DNA from: Halomonas sp. HL-93
GTDB lineage: Bacteria; Pseudomonadota; Gammaproteobacteria; Pseudomonadales; Halomonadaceae
DNA length: 64,000 bases
Direction of reading: 5' to 3'
NCBI RefSeq assembly: GCF_900086985.1
Contig: NZ_LT593974.1
Coordinates: 2,852,001 to 2,916,000, forward strand
Shown: positions 52,328-61,190 of the stretch, piece by piece
How positions within the stretch are numbered: position 1 is the stretch's first letter
How the letters are laid out: every line of letters starts with the position of its first letter
Translations under genes and position numbers: made by a program
The notes under the pieces: generated by a model
Databases searched by the model: none
Seen by the model: only the letters and a program-made list of their open reading frames with translations
What the model was told of the DNA's origin: nothing

Positions 52328-53095
52328 ATGACAAAACCACCCAGTACTCGGCAAGCCAACGGCGGCCGGTGGCCTAATGCTTTGGCATGGCTAAGCGTTT
52401 TAGCGCTGCTGGCTGCTTTGCTACTGATGGGCGGAGCTGGCCCGGCCTACCGCGGGGAGCTAATTGAACTGGGCGATGCCTTCAGCCTACTGCGCTATGG
52501 CGTCTATCTTGCCGGGGCCGCAGCAGCGCTGGGGTTGCTTGTGCTGGTGGTCAGCGCTTTGACACGCCGTCCCGGCGCTGGCGTGGTCGCAGTGATCGTG
52601 CTGGTGGGCACCGTCGCCATGCTGTATATGCCCTGGCAACACTGGCAGCGTGCCCAGCAGGCACCGGTTATTCACGACATCACCACCGACACCCAGAACC
52701 CGCCGACCTTTGATGCCCTACGCGATGCCCGGGAAGCCGCGCCCAACGGCGTTGACTACCCAGGCGAGGAAACGGCGCGTCAGCAGCGGGACGCCTATCC
52801 CGAGGTGCAGCCGCTCATGGTAGCAGCACCGCGTTCGCGTGTGCTCAGCGCCGCCCAGTCAGAAGTTGAAGCCGCAGGCTGGGAGATTGCAGCGATTACC
52901 GACAACACCATCGAAGCCACGGCTGTCACCCGCTGGTTTGGTTTTAAAGATGATGTCGTCATCCGACTCACCGAGCAAGAAAACGACATTCAGGTAGATA
53001 TGCGTTCGGCATCACGCTTAGGTGCCAGTGATGTAGGCACCAACGCGCTACGTATTGAAAGCTTTCTTAATCGCCTGCGAGAGCGGCTGGAATAG
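52328..53095 (+). CDS. DUF1499 membrane protein
   Basis: 255 residues. Three or four membrane helices in the first 110 (ALAWLSVLALLAALLLMGGAG; GVYLAGAAAALGLLVLVVSAL; VVAVIVLVGTVAMLYMPW), then a DUF1499 domain with NGVDYPGEETARQQRDAYPEVQPL and FKDDVVIRLTEQENDIQVDMRSASRLGASDVGTNALRI. Function of the family is not known. Transcribed alone; nearly abuts the converging RHH gene. Confidence 0.88.
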   Translation: MTKPPSTRQANGGRWPNALAWLSVLALLAALLLMGGAGPAYRGELIELGDAFSLLRYGVYLAGAAAALGLLVLVVSALTRRPGAGVVAVIVLVGTVAMLYMPWQHWQRAQQAPVIHDITTDTQNPPTFDALRDAREAAPNGVDYPGEETARQQRDAYPEVQPLMVAAPRSRVLSAAQSEVEAAGWEIAAITDNTIEATAVTRWFGFKDDVVIRLTEQENDIQVDMRSASRLGASDVGTNALRIESFLNRLRERLE

Positions 53096-53100
53096 CCTGT

Positions 53101-53463
53101 TTAGTGCACCTGTTTCGCCCGCGTGGTGATTTCGCGACAACGAATGTGCTCGGCATCCAGTGAACCAATCGGCACGTCTACGCTGTGCGGTATATCACCG
53201 CTTAGCTGCAATGCCTGATAGCGCAGCGCGCATACGCGTAAAAACGACGTAAAGTTTCCCGCATCATGCCCCGCGGCTACCGATTCGTGGTAAAGCCGCG
53301 TGATCATTTGAGCGGTGTTCATACCGTCGCGCTGGGCAATTTCCTCAAGAATCTGCCAAAAGTAATTTTCCAGGCGCACGCTAGTCACCATGCCGTCAAT
53401 ACGCAGCGAATGGCTCGCGCTTTGCCAGAGCGAAGGGTCCGCATCGATAAACAGTTTGCACAT
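53101..53463 (-). CDS. ribbon-helix-helix domain protein
   Basis: 120 residues from ATG 53463, with GAGG 7 nt upstream (the preceding GTG codon is skipped). A ribbon-helix-helix part (MVTSVRLENYFWQILEEIAQRDGMNTAQMITRLYHES) of the RHH_4 kind sits at about residues 26-60. The rest is a helix-rich C-terminal arm (FTSFLRVCALRYQAL). Probably a DNA-binding regulator. A 25-bp hairpin lies 37 bp upstream of its start. Confidence 0.82.
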   Translation of the reverse strand: MCKLFIDADPSLWQSASHSLRIDGMVTSVRLENYFWQILEEIAQRDGMNTAQMITRLYHESVAAGHDAGNFTSFLRVCALRYQALQLSGDIPHSVDVPIGSLDAEHIRCREITTRAKQVH

Positions 53464-53499
53464 CACGCCGCCTCTTCGAAGTGAGTCATGCTATCAGCA

Positions 53500-53556
53500 T
53501 AGCGCCCATCTGGTTCTGCGCCCAGGCGTCTTGGGCGCAGAACCAGATGGGCGCTA
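53500..53556. repeat. 25-bp perfect inverted repeat upstream of the RHH gene
   Basis: Arms 53500-53524 and 53532-53556 are exact complements with a 7-nt loop (GGCGTCT). Such a long perfect stem is rare. It lies 13 bp downstream of the PfpI stop and 37 bp upstream of the RHH start, so it could end the first transcript, or be an operator or attenuator. No T-run. A smaller dyad ATGCT-ATC-AGCAT follows at 53488-53500. Confidence 0.9.
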
Positions 53557-53569
53557 ATACGCGGCTCAC

Positions 53570-54139
53570 TTAGCGATTCATTAACGCCATAAACTGGGCT
53601 AGCCAGGCAGGATGGGCGGGCCAAGCAGGGGCGGTTACCAGGTTGCCATCGGTGACCGCTTCCGTCACATCGATTGAACGAAAACGTCCGCCGCCCAGCT
53701 CTACTTCGGGCTGACACGCCGGATATGCTGAACACTCGCGACCTTTCAAGACGCCCGCTGCGGCCAACAGCTGAGCGCCGTGACAGATCGCCGCCACCGG
53801 TTTTTGGGCGTCAAAAAAGTGCTGCACCATGCTGAGTACCGCTTTGTTGAGGCGTAAATACTCCGGCGCACGCCCACCAGGGACCACCAGCGCATCGTAG
53901 TCCGCCGGATTGATGTCGGCGAAGGTCGCGTTGAGGGCAAATCGGTGGCCAGGTTTCTCGGTATAGGTCTGGTCGCCTTCAAAATCATGGATGGCCGTAG
54001 CCACGGTATCGCCCGCTTGCTTGTCGGGGCATACCGCATCCACTTGATGCCCCACCGCCATCAGTGCCTGGAAAGGCACCATGGTTTCGTAATCTTCGGT
54101 AAAGTCGCCGGTAATCATTAAAATGCGCTTGCTGGTCAT
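53570..54139 (-). CDS. DJ-1/PfpI-family protein
   Basis: 189 residues. [33 protein letters not shown] is the class I glutamine-amidotransferase-like start with the conserved Glu. The nucleophile Cys is in [18 protein letters not shown], near residue 118. The family includes proteases, chaperones and glyoxalases; the activity here cannot be told. ATG 54139 has AAGGAG upstream. Monocistronic, ended perhaps by the long hairpin. Confidence 0.92.
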   Translation of the reverse strand: MTSKRILMITGDFTEDYETMVPFQALMAVGHQVDAVCPDKQAGDTVATAIHDFEGDQTYTEKPGHRFALNATFADINPADYDALVVPGGRAPEYLRLNKAVLSMVQHFFDAQKPVAAICHGAQLLAAAGVLKGRECSAYPACQPEVELGGGRFRSIDVTEAVTDGNLVTAPAWPAHPAWLAQFMALMNR

Positions 54140-54288
54140 ATCACGTCTCCTTGTTATCAGCTTATTAGCAACAACGTTATTAAAAAGCCATCAACAACGA
54201 CGTTGCCAACGATCGTGTTACCACGCGGGATCGCGTGTGGACTGAGCGTAGCAAGCGCGAAGAAATGAGGGGTAGTAGGCCGTTACTA

Positions 54289-54324
54289 CACCCGCCGCCA
54301 TGCTTTGCACAATGGCGGCGGGTG
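54289..54324 (-). terminator. hairpin downstream of the second chemoreceptor
   Basis: CACCCGCCGCCAT...ATGGCGGCGGGTG, a perfect 13-bp stem with a 10-nt loop, 11 bp after the chemoreceptor stop. It lacks a T-run but is strong enough to end transcription. The rest of 54140-54334 shows nothing else. Confidence 0.55.
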
Positions 54325-54334
54325 CCCTGTCAGA

Positions 54335-56449
54335 CTAGCTTAGGCGGGGAGCGGCTTTCTGTTCCGGCAGCGAAAGATGACGCTGTCCAGCGCCTTCACC
54401 GACCTTGAAACGACTGACCAGTGAGTTCATGTCGCTGGCACGCTCGTCGAGGGTCTGGCTTTCGGTGGAGGCTTCCTGCACCAAGTGAGCATTTTGGTGG
54501 GTCACCTGATCCAACTGGGCGATCGCTTGGTTGATCTGCTCAATACCGGAGGACTGTTCGTGGGTTGCCTGGGCGATTTCCGTCACGTAACGCGTCACTT
54601 CGGTTAAGCTCTCGACGATTTCGTTCAGATGAGAGCTTGATGCATTGACCAGGTGCTCGCCTTCGCTAACCTTGGCCACGCTATCGTCGACCAAGTGGCG
54701 AATTTGTGCGGCTTCTTCAGCGCTTCTACCCGCCAGCTTACGCACTTCTTGAGCGACTACGGCAAAGCCGCGTCCTTGCTCACCGGCCCGCGCCGCTTCT
54801 ACCGACGCATTGAGCGCCAGCAAATTGGTTTGGAAGGCAATGTCATCAATCGCTTTGATGATGCTGGTGATTTTTTCGCTGGATTCACGAATATTACCCA
54901 TCGCCTCTGTGGTGCGTTTAGCGACATCACCAGCCGAGCGCGCGCGCTGGTCAACGCTAGTGCTCGCACCTTTGGCATGGTCAGCGTAGTCAGCGGTTTG
55001 CTTGACCGTGGCGGTGATCTGCTCAAGGCTCGACGCTGTTTCGGCAAGCGAGGCGGCCTGTTGATCGGTACGCTGGGAAAGGTTTTCATTACCGGAGGCA
55101 ATCTGGCGACTGCTGGCGGCAATCGCCTCAGCGCTTTGGCGAATTTGCGCCACCATGCCTTCAAACGTATCCATCATGCGGTTGAAAGCCTGCGCGGTTT
55201 GCCCCACTTCGTCGTTGCGCTGTAGATCAAGGCGCATTGAAAGGTCGGCATTTTCGCCAGCGGCCCCGCTGATATTTTCCATTTGACGACGCATGGTCAA
55301 AAGCGGCCCGAGCACGCGCACCATCGTGCGCCAGCCAAAGATCGCCAGCAGCGCAATCACCACCAGCGTTACCACGATTAATAGCGTACGACCCGCATTG
55401 GCCAGCATTTCGGCCTGCTCAGCGGCAGTGTCGGCCTGCTCGACCGCGTAGGCTTCCACATCGGTTAATGCGTCGCCCATCTGGTCCATCGCCTGGCTGA
55501 CGCTATCAAGCTCGCTCTGGACTTGTGCACGGCGATCCAACTGCTGTTGGCGCAGCGCATATACCGAGCTGTCATCGGCGATCATTAAGCTTTCCAGCTC
55601 AACGATAATATCGTCCAGCCCGTTAACCAGCTCTACTTGCTCAGTATCAGTGCTTGGCGAGCGAGTAATGCCCGCCAGCGACTGGCGAGCCAAGCCAATT
55701 TGCTGGGCGATCTCGTTGTGACGCAGATTAACCAGCGCATCTTCGCTTTCGACCTGCATTAAGCGTCGGCCTTGGTCGGCCAACATCGCGACGGCGATGC
55801 GTACGTCGCTGCTGAGACGGCTTATCTCAGCATCATTGCTAAACAAGTTATCCAGCAACCCGGTGGGCAAGGTGGTCATACCGTCTTCCCGCCAGGCGTT
55901 TAAACGCTCCTCGAGTTCACGCTGCTCACGCACTTGAACCAGCGCAGTTCGCCCGGCGATATCCCCGGCACTGCTCATTACCTCGCTGATTAACGCTTGC
56001 ATCTCAGCCAGCTGTTCCGCCATGCGCGCTTGCAAGGCGAGCTCTTCCTGGCGGACGCTTTCCAGCGAGGTGTCGCTTTCGAGGAGGGCCTGGTAGTACT
56101 CATCCAATGCAGCCAACCGGCCTGATTGGGTTTCGGTATCGTCTGCCGCCAAGTCACTACGGGCCTCGCTGAAGCGCTCGTCCAGCGTTTCCCGGGGCGT
56201 AATGTTCGCCAACTCGTCGTCGTTCTCTGCCGCCAGCAGGTCGGCATGGCGCTGGCCAAAAGCCCCCATGGTCGACACCATTTCACGGCTGGCGTTTTGC
56301 AGCGGCATCACGTCACCGGTGATGTAGCGTTGCGAGTCGATCAAACGCTGATTGGTTGCCCAGCCGGTGACTGCCAGCACCACGGCACCGATAACGGCGG
56401 CCAGAAACAAGCCAATCAACATGGCACGTAAACTGAGTGTTTTTTTCAT
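54335..56449 (-). CDS. methyl-accepting chemotaxis protein with large helical sensor
   Basis: 704 residues. TM1 at 8-30 ([24 protein letters not shown]). An unusually long helical periplasmic domain runs to about 350, the size of a helical bimodular (HBM) sensor. TM2 is [18 protein letters not shown], then HAMP and a signalling domain with [42 protein letters not shown]. The C-terminus KAAPRLS has no CheR-tether pentapeptide. A periplasmic binding protein is encoded 55 bp upstream, so it may sense ligand via that protein. Confidence 0.94.
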   Translation of the reverse strand: MKKTLSLRAMLIGLFLAAVIGAVVLAVTGWATNQRLIDSQRYITGDVMPLQNASREMVSTMGAFGQRHADLLAAENDDELANITPRETLDERFSEARSDLAADDTETQSGRLAALDEYYQALLESDTSLESVRQEELALQARMAEQLAEMQALISEVMSSAGDIAGRTALVQVREQRELEERLNAWREDGMTTLPTGLLDNLFSNDAEISRLSSDVRIAVAMLADQGRRLMQVESEDALVNLRHNEIAQQIGLARQSLAGITRSPSTDTEQVELVNGLDDIIVELESLMIADDSSVYALRQQQLDRRAQVQSELDSVSQAMDQMGDALTDVEAYAVEQADTAAEQAEMLANAGRTLLIVVTLVVIALLAIFGWRTMVRVLGPLLTMRRQMENISGAAGENADLSMRLDLQRNDEVGQTAQAFNRMMDTFEGMVAQIRQSAEAIAASSRQIASGNENLSQRTDQQAASLAETASSLEQITATVKQTADYADHAKGASTSVDQRARSAGDVAKRTTEAMGNIRESSEKITSIIKAIDDIAFQTNLLALNASVEAARAGEQGRGFAVVAQEVRKLAGRSAEEAAQIRHLVDDSVAKVSEGEHLVNASSSHLNEIVESLTEVTRYVTEIAQATHEQSSGIEQINQAIAQLDQVTHQNAHLVQEASTESQTLDERASDMNSLVSRFKVGEGAGQRHLSLPEQKAAPRLS

Positions 56450-56504
56450 TAGCTAACTTCGCTTGTATCAGGGGTAAATGACGCAATAGCAGCGGATGAA
56501 CGCC

Positions 56505-57656
56505 TTAGCGCAGCAGCGTTGACCACTCGACTAATTCAAATTTGCCGTCGGCAATAATGGTCGGCCAGACGCTATCGCTGGCCTGATGGTCGTCACGCCC
56601 CAGCTGAAGCGGCTCTTCCAAGCCAATATCTACCTCGCCGAGCCCTAGCATCCCATCGACAATGGCGTCTCGATCCGGTGAATCGCCCGCGGCTTTTACG
56701 CCTTCCACAAATAACTTGGCCGCCAGGTAGCCTTCCAGTGAGACGAAGTCGGGTTCACTGTCATCGGCATATTCCGCGAGCGCCTGGCGATACGCTTCAA
56801 CCGCCGGCAGGTCGGCATCTAATGGCGGCACTACCTGGGTAACAATGACCCCTTCGGCCTGATCACCCAGCTCGTTTAGCAGCGCTTGGCTTCCCACGAA
56901 CGAGACGTTGAGGAACACCGCATCGGGCATGTCCTGGCGAGCTTCGCGGATAAAGTCAGCGGCAGGGCCGTATGTGCCGACGATAATTACCGCTTTGGGG
57001 GTTTCGGCGGCTTGCAGAATGGTCGCTAGCCCCTGGTGGATATTGCGAGTGCCACGTGAAAAGCGGCCATGGGCAAGATTTTCGATGCCGGTGAAGCCTT
57101 GCGCTTCAAGGGCTTGCCTCGCTCCGTTGTAGCCCGCGTCGCCAAAACTATCGTTTTGGGTGAAAAAAGCAATTTCTTCCGGCTCAATACCAGCTTCCAT
57201 CAGGCCATCCACCATTGCGGCGGTTTCCTGCACGTAGCTTGCACGGTAGTTGATGACATAGCGATCAGGCGGCGATTGTCGCAACACGCCTGCTCCGGTG
57301 AAGGCGCCGTAAAGCAGCGTTTCCGCTTCATTATGGATCGGTATGGTGACCGTTGCGGTGGGCGTGCCCACATTGCCGATCGCCGCTAGGATGTCATCAT
57401 CTTGGACCACTTCACGGGTATGGCGGGCAGCTTGGATGGGGTCATACTGATCGTCAAAGGCGGTCAGTGACAGCGTCTCGCCATTGACGCCACCGTCCGC
57501 ATTAATTTCGGCAAAATAAGTCTCAATCCCTTTCTGCATGCCCTGCCCCAGCGAAGCTGCCGGCCCTGTGTCCGGTGCTACGATGGCAAATTCAAGTTCC
57601 GCCTGAGCCATCGGCACTAACGCCACACTCAGTAACGCTATCCCTAATCGTCGCAT
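56505..57656 (-). CDS. periplasmic ligand-binding protein (Peripla_BP_6, branched-chain amino-acid type)
   Basis: 383 residues with a signal peptide (RLGIALLSVALVPMAQA). EFAIVAPDTGPAASLGQGMQKGIETYFAEINADGGVNGETLSL, AAIGNVGTPTATVTIPIHNEAETLLYGAFTGAG, and FFTQNDSFGDAGYNGARQAL are typical of LivJ-like proteins. No permease or ATPase genes follow; the gene just downstream is the chemoreceptor at 54335. Inference: it delivers ligand to that receptor. RBS GGAGG before ATG 57656. The 228 bp before it show nothing nameable. Confidence 0.9.
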   Translation of the reverse strand: MRRLGIALLSVALVPMAQAELEFAIVAPDTGPAASLGQGMQKGIETYFAEINADGGVNGETLSLTAFDDQYDPIQAARHTREVVQDDDILAAIGNVGTPTATVTIPIHNEAETLLYGAFTGAGVLRQSPPDRYVINYRASYVQETAAMVDGLMEAGIEPEEIAFFTQNDSFGDAGYNGARQALEAQGFTGIENLAHGRFSRGTRNIHQGLATILQAAETPKAVIIVGTYGPAADFIREARQDMPDAVFLNVSFVGSQALLNELGDQAEGVIVTQVVPPLDADLPAVEAYRQALAEYADDSEPDFVSLEGYLAAKLFVEGVKAAGDSPDRDAIVDGMLGLGEVDIGLEEPLQLGRDDHQASDSVWPTIIADGKFELVEWSTLLR

Positions 57657-57884
57657 TGCCCCTCCTTAATCTGCTTGCCCGCTTTATTGCCGAATACGGC
57701 TTATGTAAAACCTTTAAAATCAGCACAATGGCGTCTTTTTTTCACCACGCGATACATCAGCGTGGAATGCGCCTAACAGTACTATCGGCCGCAGAATATA
57801 GGACTAAAGGACAATTATCCTTAATTACTAAGTAAACATTGTAGCGAAGTATGTAACCAGACGGTTGGTCTACTGCTGAGTAGG

Positions 57885-58496
57885 TTAGCTGGGGCGCTGC
57901 AAAGCGAACCGGTCAGTTGTGCGAATATAGTCGCTGCCCGCCAGTCGGCCGATGGGAGTAAGCACGTCCAGATTAACGTGGCGGCCATCCCAGATGGCAT
58001 CATCAAGATGCAGGGAAATCACGTTAGCGAGCACGAGGTTGCCCGCCATGGGCTGGTCGCCAAAGCGAATGATGTCGCGCAACCGGCAGCCGAAGGCCAC
58101 CGGCGCACTGGCAATACGTGGCACCGACACCCCCGCCATGGTGGCTTTTTCGAGCCCGGCAAGCATGAACTCGTCCTCACCGGGCGACAGGCTCGCGCTG
58201 GTCGTATTGAGGGCATCGACCAACGCTTCACTGCTGATGTGCACCACGCATTCGGGGTTTTCTTCCAGGTTACGCACGGTGTCTTTACTGCGCCCTTGGC
58301 CGTTCTGAAGCGGCGAGAACCCCAATACCGGCGGGTCAACGCTGACCACATTGAAGAACGAAAATGGGGCGAGATTGGCGTTGCCTTGACGGTCCTGGGT
58401 AGCCACCCAGGCGATCGGGCGCGGACAAATCGTGCCGGATAACAGGCGATACAAGATGCCCGCTTCCAGCGGTGATTCATTGAGCAAACAGTGCAT
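57885..58496 (-). CDS. flavin reductase-like FMN-binding protein
   Basis: 203 residues of the flavin reductase-like/FMN-binding split barrel: LYRLLSGTICPRPIAWVATQDRQGNANLAPFSFFNVVSVDPPVLGFSPL, then DTVRNLEENPECVVHIS. The C-terminal LVLANVISLHLDD is usual. May supply reduced flavin to a monooxygenase or act on another substrate; no partner gene is near. RBS GAGG before ATG. Confidence 0.9.
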   Translation of the reverse strand: MHCLLNESPLEAGILYRLLSGTICPRPIAWVATQDRQGNANLAPFSFFNVVSVDPPVLGFSPLQNGQGRSKDTVRNLEENPECVVHISSEALVDALNTTSASLSPGEDEFMLAGLEKATMAGVSVPRIASAPVAFGCRLRDIIRFGDQPMAGNLVLANVISLHLDDAIWDGRHVNLDVLTPIGRLAGSDYIRTTDRFALQRPS

Positions 58497-58629
58497 AGCC
58501 TTTCCTCATCAACGCATGAACGAAGCCATTACGCTATCACACCCTCTGGTGGGCGGGGCATGTTACGCTAGGCGTTTAGAAGCTTATCCCGCTCCCTTTT
58601 CTACTGCTTGCTTGTGCCTGAGAGTGACG

Positions 58630-58848
58630 ATGCCTGTAACTTCACCCCCTATTCAGCGTCCGCTATCACCCTGCCGTCAGGTGTGCCGTATCGAGCGCTC
58701 CCGGTCGCTATGTGAGGGCTGCGGACGCACTCTGGATGAAATCGCCCACTGGGGTCAGATGACCGAGGCCGACAAGGCCCCGGTGTGGGAGCGTATAGAG
58801 GCTGAGGGCTATGTTGTTTCAGCCGGTAATTCAGTTCGCGGGGGATGA
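58630..58848 (+). CDS. DUF1289 protein
   Basis: 72 residues. CRQVCRIERSRSLCEGCGRTLDEIAHWGQMTEADKAPVWERIEAEG with four Cys (C-x3-C-x8-C-x2-C), an expected metal site, is the whole DUF1289 domain. The ATG at 58630 follows the upstream non-coding lead. Its last 40 bp overlap, on the opposite strand, the 3' end of the proline-racemase-family gene. Function unknown. Confidence 0.85.
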   Translation: MPVTSPPIQRPLSPCRQVCRIERSRSLCEGCGRTLDEIAHWGQMTEADKAPVWERIEAEGYVVSAGNSVRGG

Positions 58849-59882
58849 TGGCGGTCGCTTAGGATGTGATGCAGCTCGCCGCAGTTAACCAGCGGGTCGT
58901 CACAGTTAATCACGATATTCGAATGCGCCAGCACGTAGCTGCGCCCAGTAATCGTATTTTCCACTACCTGATACGCGCCTTCCTGGTGGGTATCAATGAA
59001 AGTGCCGATAAAACCGGTGTTGCGCAGCGACACGGTTTCCAGCTTGTCGCCCTGGTTCAGCCGTCCTTCGTAATGCATCAGCGCCAGACGCGCGGAAGTG
59101 CCGGTACCCGTGGTACTGCGGCAAATGACGCCGGGATGCACATAGGTGGTGGAACGCGAACGCACGTAGCCTTCAGCAACCTGTTCTTCCGGCCCCATGA
59201 AATGCAAAAACGGTAACGGCCCGACATCGCCCAGAGTGTAGTGGGAAAAACCGCGCTCCGCTTTAATCGCTTCAACGATTTTATGCGCGCAAAGCGCTAG
59301 TGCTGTCTCCTCTTCCAGCGTCAGCTTAAAGCCTAATTCAGCGGCATCCACCAGCGCATAAAAGCCACCGCTGTAAGCGACCGAATAGGTCACGGGGCCA
59401 ATACCCGGCACCTGGATCTGCTCGCGGTAGGTGTCGATGTAACTGGGCAGCCCGCCGCAAGTCACCGATTCCACCACGCCGTTATGCACCCTGGCCTCAA
59501 CCTGCACCAGGCCGGCGGGCGCTTCGAGTTTGAAACGCTGAATGCCCTCCTGCTTGGGCACAATACCGCTTTCCAATACGGCCGTGGCGGTACACAAGGT
59601 GTTGGAGCCAGAGTAAATCGGGTAGCCCATGACCTCCATAATGATGTAGCCAGCGACCGCTTCCGGATCGCAGGGCGGCACCAGTAAATCCACCGACATT
59701 TCGGGAATGCCGTACGGCTCTTCGAGCAAGAGCCGACGCAGGCCATCGGCATCGTCGCGCAGGTATTCCATTTGCTCGCGGACGCTATCACCGGGGAGGT
59801 GGTCAATACCTCCGGTCACAATGCGGCTAACATCGCCGCCCGCGTGGGTATCCATTAATTGAATGGTGTGCTGAGTATTCAT
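58809..59882 (-). CDS. proline racemase-family protein, Cys/Thr type (trans-3-hydroxy-L-proline dehydratase-like)
   Basis: 357 residues. MDTHAGGDVSRIVTGG opens as in hydroxyproline epimerases. The first catalytic site keeps Cys (GSNTLCTATAVLESG); the second, in CRSTTGTGTSARLAL, has Thr where racemases and epimerases have Cys. Cys/Thr pairs are known for trans-3-hydroxy-L-proline dehydratases, so dehydration rather than racemisation is expected; inference. RBS GAGACC before ATG 59882. Overlaps DUF1289 by 40 bp at the 3' end. The MDR gene at 59901 lies just upstream on the same strand. Confidence 0.88.
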   Translation of the reverse strand: MNTQHTIQLMDTHAGGDVSRIVTGGIDHLPGDSVREQMEYLRDDADGLRRLLLEEPYGIPEMSVDLLVPPCDPEAVAGYIIMEVMGYPIYSGSNTLCTATAVLESGIVPKQEGIQRFKLEAPAGLVQVEARVHNGVVESVTCGGLPSYIDTYREQIQVPGIGPVTYSVAYSGGFYALVDAAELGFKLTLEEETALALCAHKIVEAIKAERGFSHYTLGDVGPLPFLHFMGPEEQVAEGYVRSRSTTYVHPGVICRSTTGTGTSARLALMHYEGRLNQGDKLETVSLRNTGFIGTFIDTHQEGAYQVVENTITGRSYVLAHSNIVINCDDPLVNCGELHHILSDRHHPPRTELPAETT

Positions 59883-59900
59883 TCACCGGTCTCTTTGCGA

Positions 59901-61070
59901 TTAAGGTGCGTTAAGGGCAAACGGCACACCGTGGGTTTGCCACTGGCTGTCCGGAACAATGACAATTTTACCTAGGTAGTTGCTATCGCGATTAACAAAA
60001 TAGCGTTCGGCGTCATGTAATTCGGACAGCTTGAACGCAGCGTGTAAAACAGGCTTCAAATCGCCGTTGCGAATCCAGGCGATCAGTTGCTCGGCCTCTT
60101 CCCGTGTGCCGTGGGACACGCCAAAGATCTGCACCTGATAAAGGTAAATGCGCGTCCACATCATTTCGCTGAGATTGCCGCCGCTGGCGCCAGCAATGGA
60201 GAGCCGCGGATAGCTTTTACGGTGCTGCATATCGACAATCATGGTGTCGATAAACAAATTAGTCATGTCGCCGCCGACCAGGTCCATCACTGCATCGATG
60301 GGCTGGCCACCGGTCGTTGCCAGGACGCGATCCACAAAGGTCGGCAGATCACCCCGGTCAATCACCGCCTCGGCACCCAAAGCGAGTAGCGCATCGACTT
60401 TATCGGGCTGGCTGACGGCATAGGGAATCGCCCCCACAACGCGGCACAGCTGAATCAGCGCGGTGCCAACACCGCCGCTGGCACCGCTGACTAGCACGCG
60501 CTCACCAGCTGCTATGCTAGCGGACGTCATCATGTGGTAAGCCGTTTGGTAAGAGCACATCCCCATGGCGGCAAGCTCAGCATCGTGTAGATCCGGGTTG
60601 GGTACGTGATGAAACTGATCCGAGGGCACGGCGATGTACTCGGCATAGCCGCCATCTGCCCCATGGCCGTAGTAATCGGGTGTCAGGTTGATATCGCGGC
60701 GATCATCGGCATACAGATTAAAATCCAAAAGCCCCCGCTCACCAATCCGCGAGGCGTCAACCCCCTCGCCTACCGCCACGATGTGGCCAGCCACATCGGC
60801 TCCTTGAATACGCGGGAACGTCAGCGTCGGCTCGCCGCCCATCGCAAATGAGGTCACATCGCCTTTATCTTTGGTGGGGTACAACCCTTCACGGGCTTTG
60901 CGATCGGTATTGTTTTTTGCCGTCGCGGTAACCTGCACCAACACCTGGCCCGCCTGGGGTTTAGGGGTCGCCACGTCCTGGCGGTACTCAAGCTTCTCGA
61001 CACCACCGTGCCCGGTTAACAGCATGGCCGCCATGGTCGGCGGCGTTACGCTAGCAACTGAGTCAGCCAT
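59901..61070 (-). CDS. quinone oxidoreductase-like MDR protein
   Basis: 389 residues. MLLTGHGGVEKLEYRQDVATPKPQAGQVLVQVTATAKNNTD is the MDR N-terminus without zinc cysteines. GERVLVSGASGGVGTALIQLCRVVGAIPYAVSQPDKVDALLALGAEAVID is the NADPH fold. ATG 61070 has AAGGAG 7 nt upstream. Probably co-transcribed with the proline-racemase-family gene 18 bp downstream. Substrate unknown. Confidence 0.9.
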   Translation of the reverse strand: MADSVASVTPPTMAAMLLTGHGGVEKLEYRQDVATPKPQAGQVLVQVTATAKNNTDRKAREGLYPTKDKGDVTSFAMGGEPTLTFPRIQGADVAGHIVAVGEGVDASRIGERGLLDFNLYADDRRDINLTPDYYGHGADGGYAEYIAVPSDQFHHVPNPDLHDAELAAMGMCSYQTAYHMMTSASIAAGERVLVSGASGGVGTALIQLCRVVGAIPYAVSQPDKVDALLALGAEAVIDRGDLPTFVDRVLATTGGQPIDAVMDLVGGDMTNLFIDTMIVDMQHRKSYPRLSIAGASGGNLSEMMWTRIYLYQVQIFGVSHGTREEAEQLIAWIRNGDLKPVLHAAFKLSELHDAERYFVNRDSNYLGKIVIVPDSQWQTHGVPFALNAP

Positions 61071-61190
61071 TTGCGGACTCCTTTAGTAATGAAAGAAAGG
61101 CATGATGAACATACTACGACCATATCAAACTTTCGCGCCGTCTCAAGCAGGCTACGCTGAGTATAAATAAAAGACGTCCAAGGATGGTGC

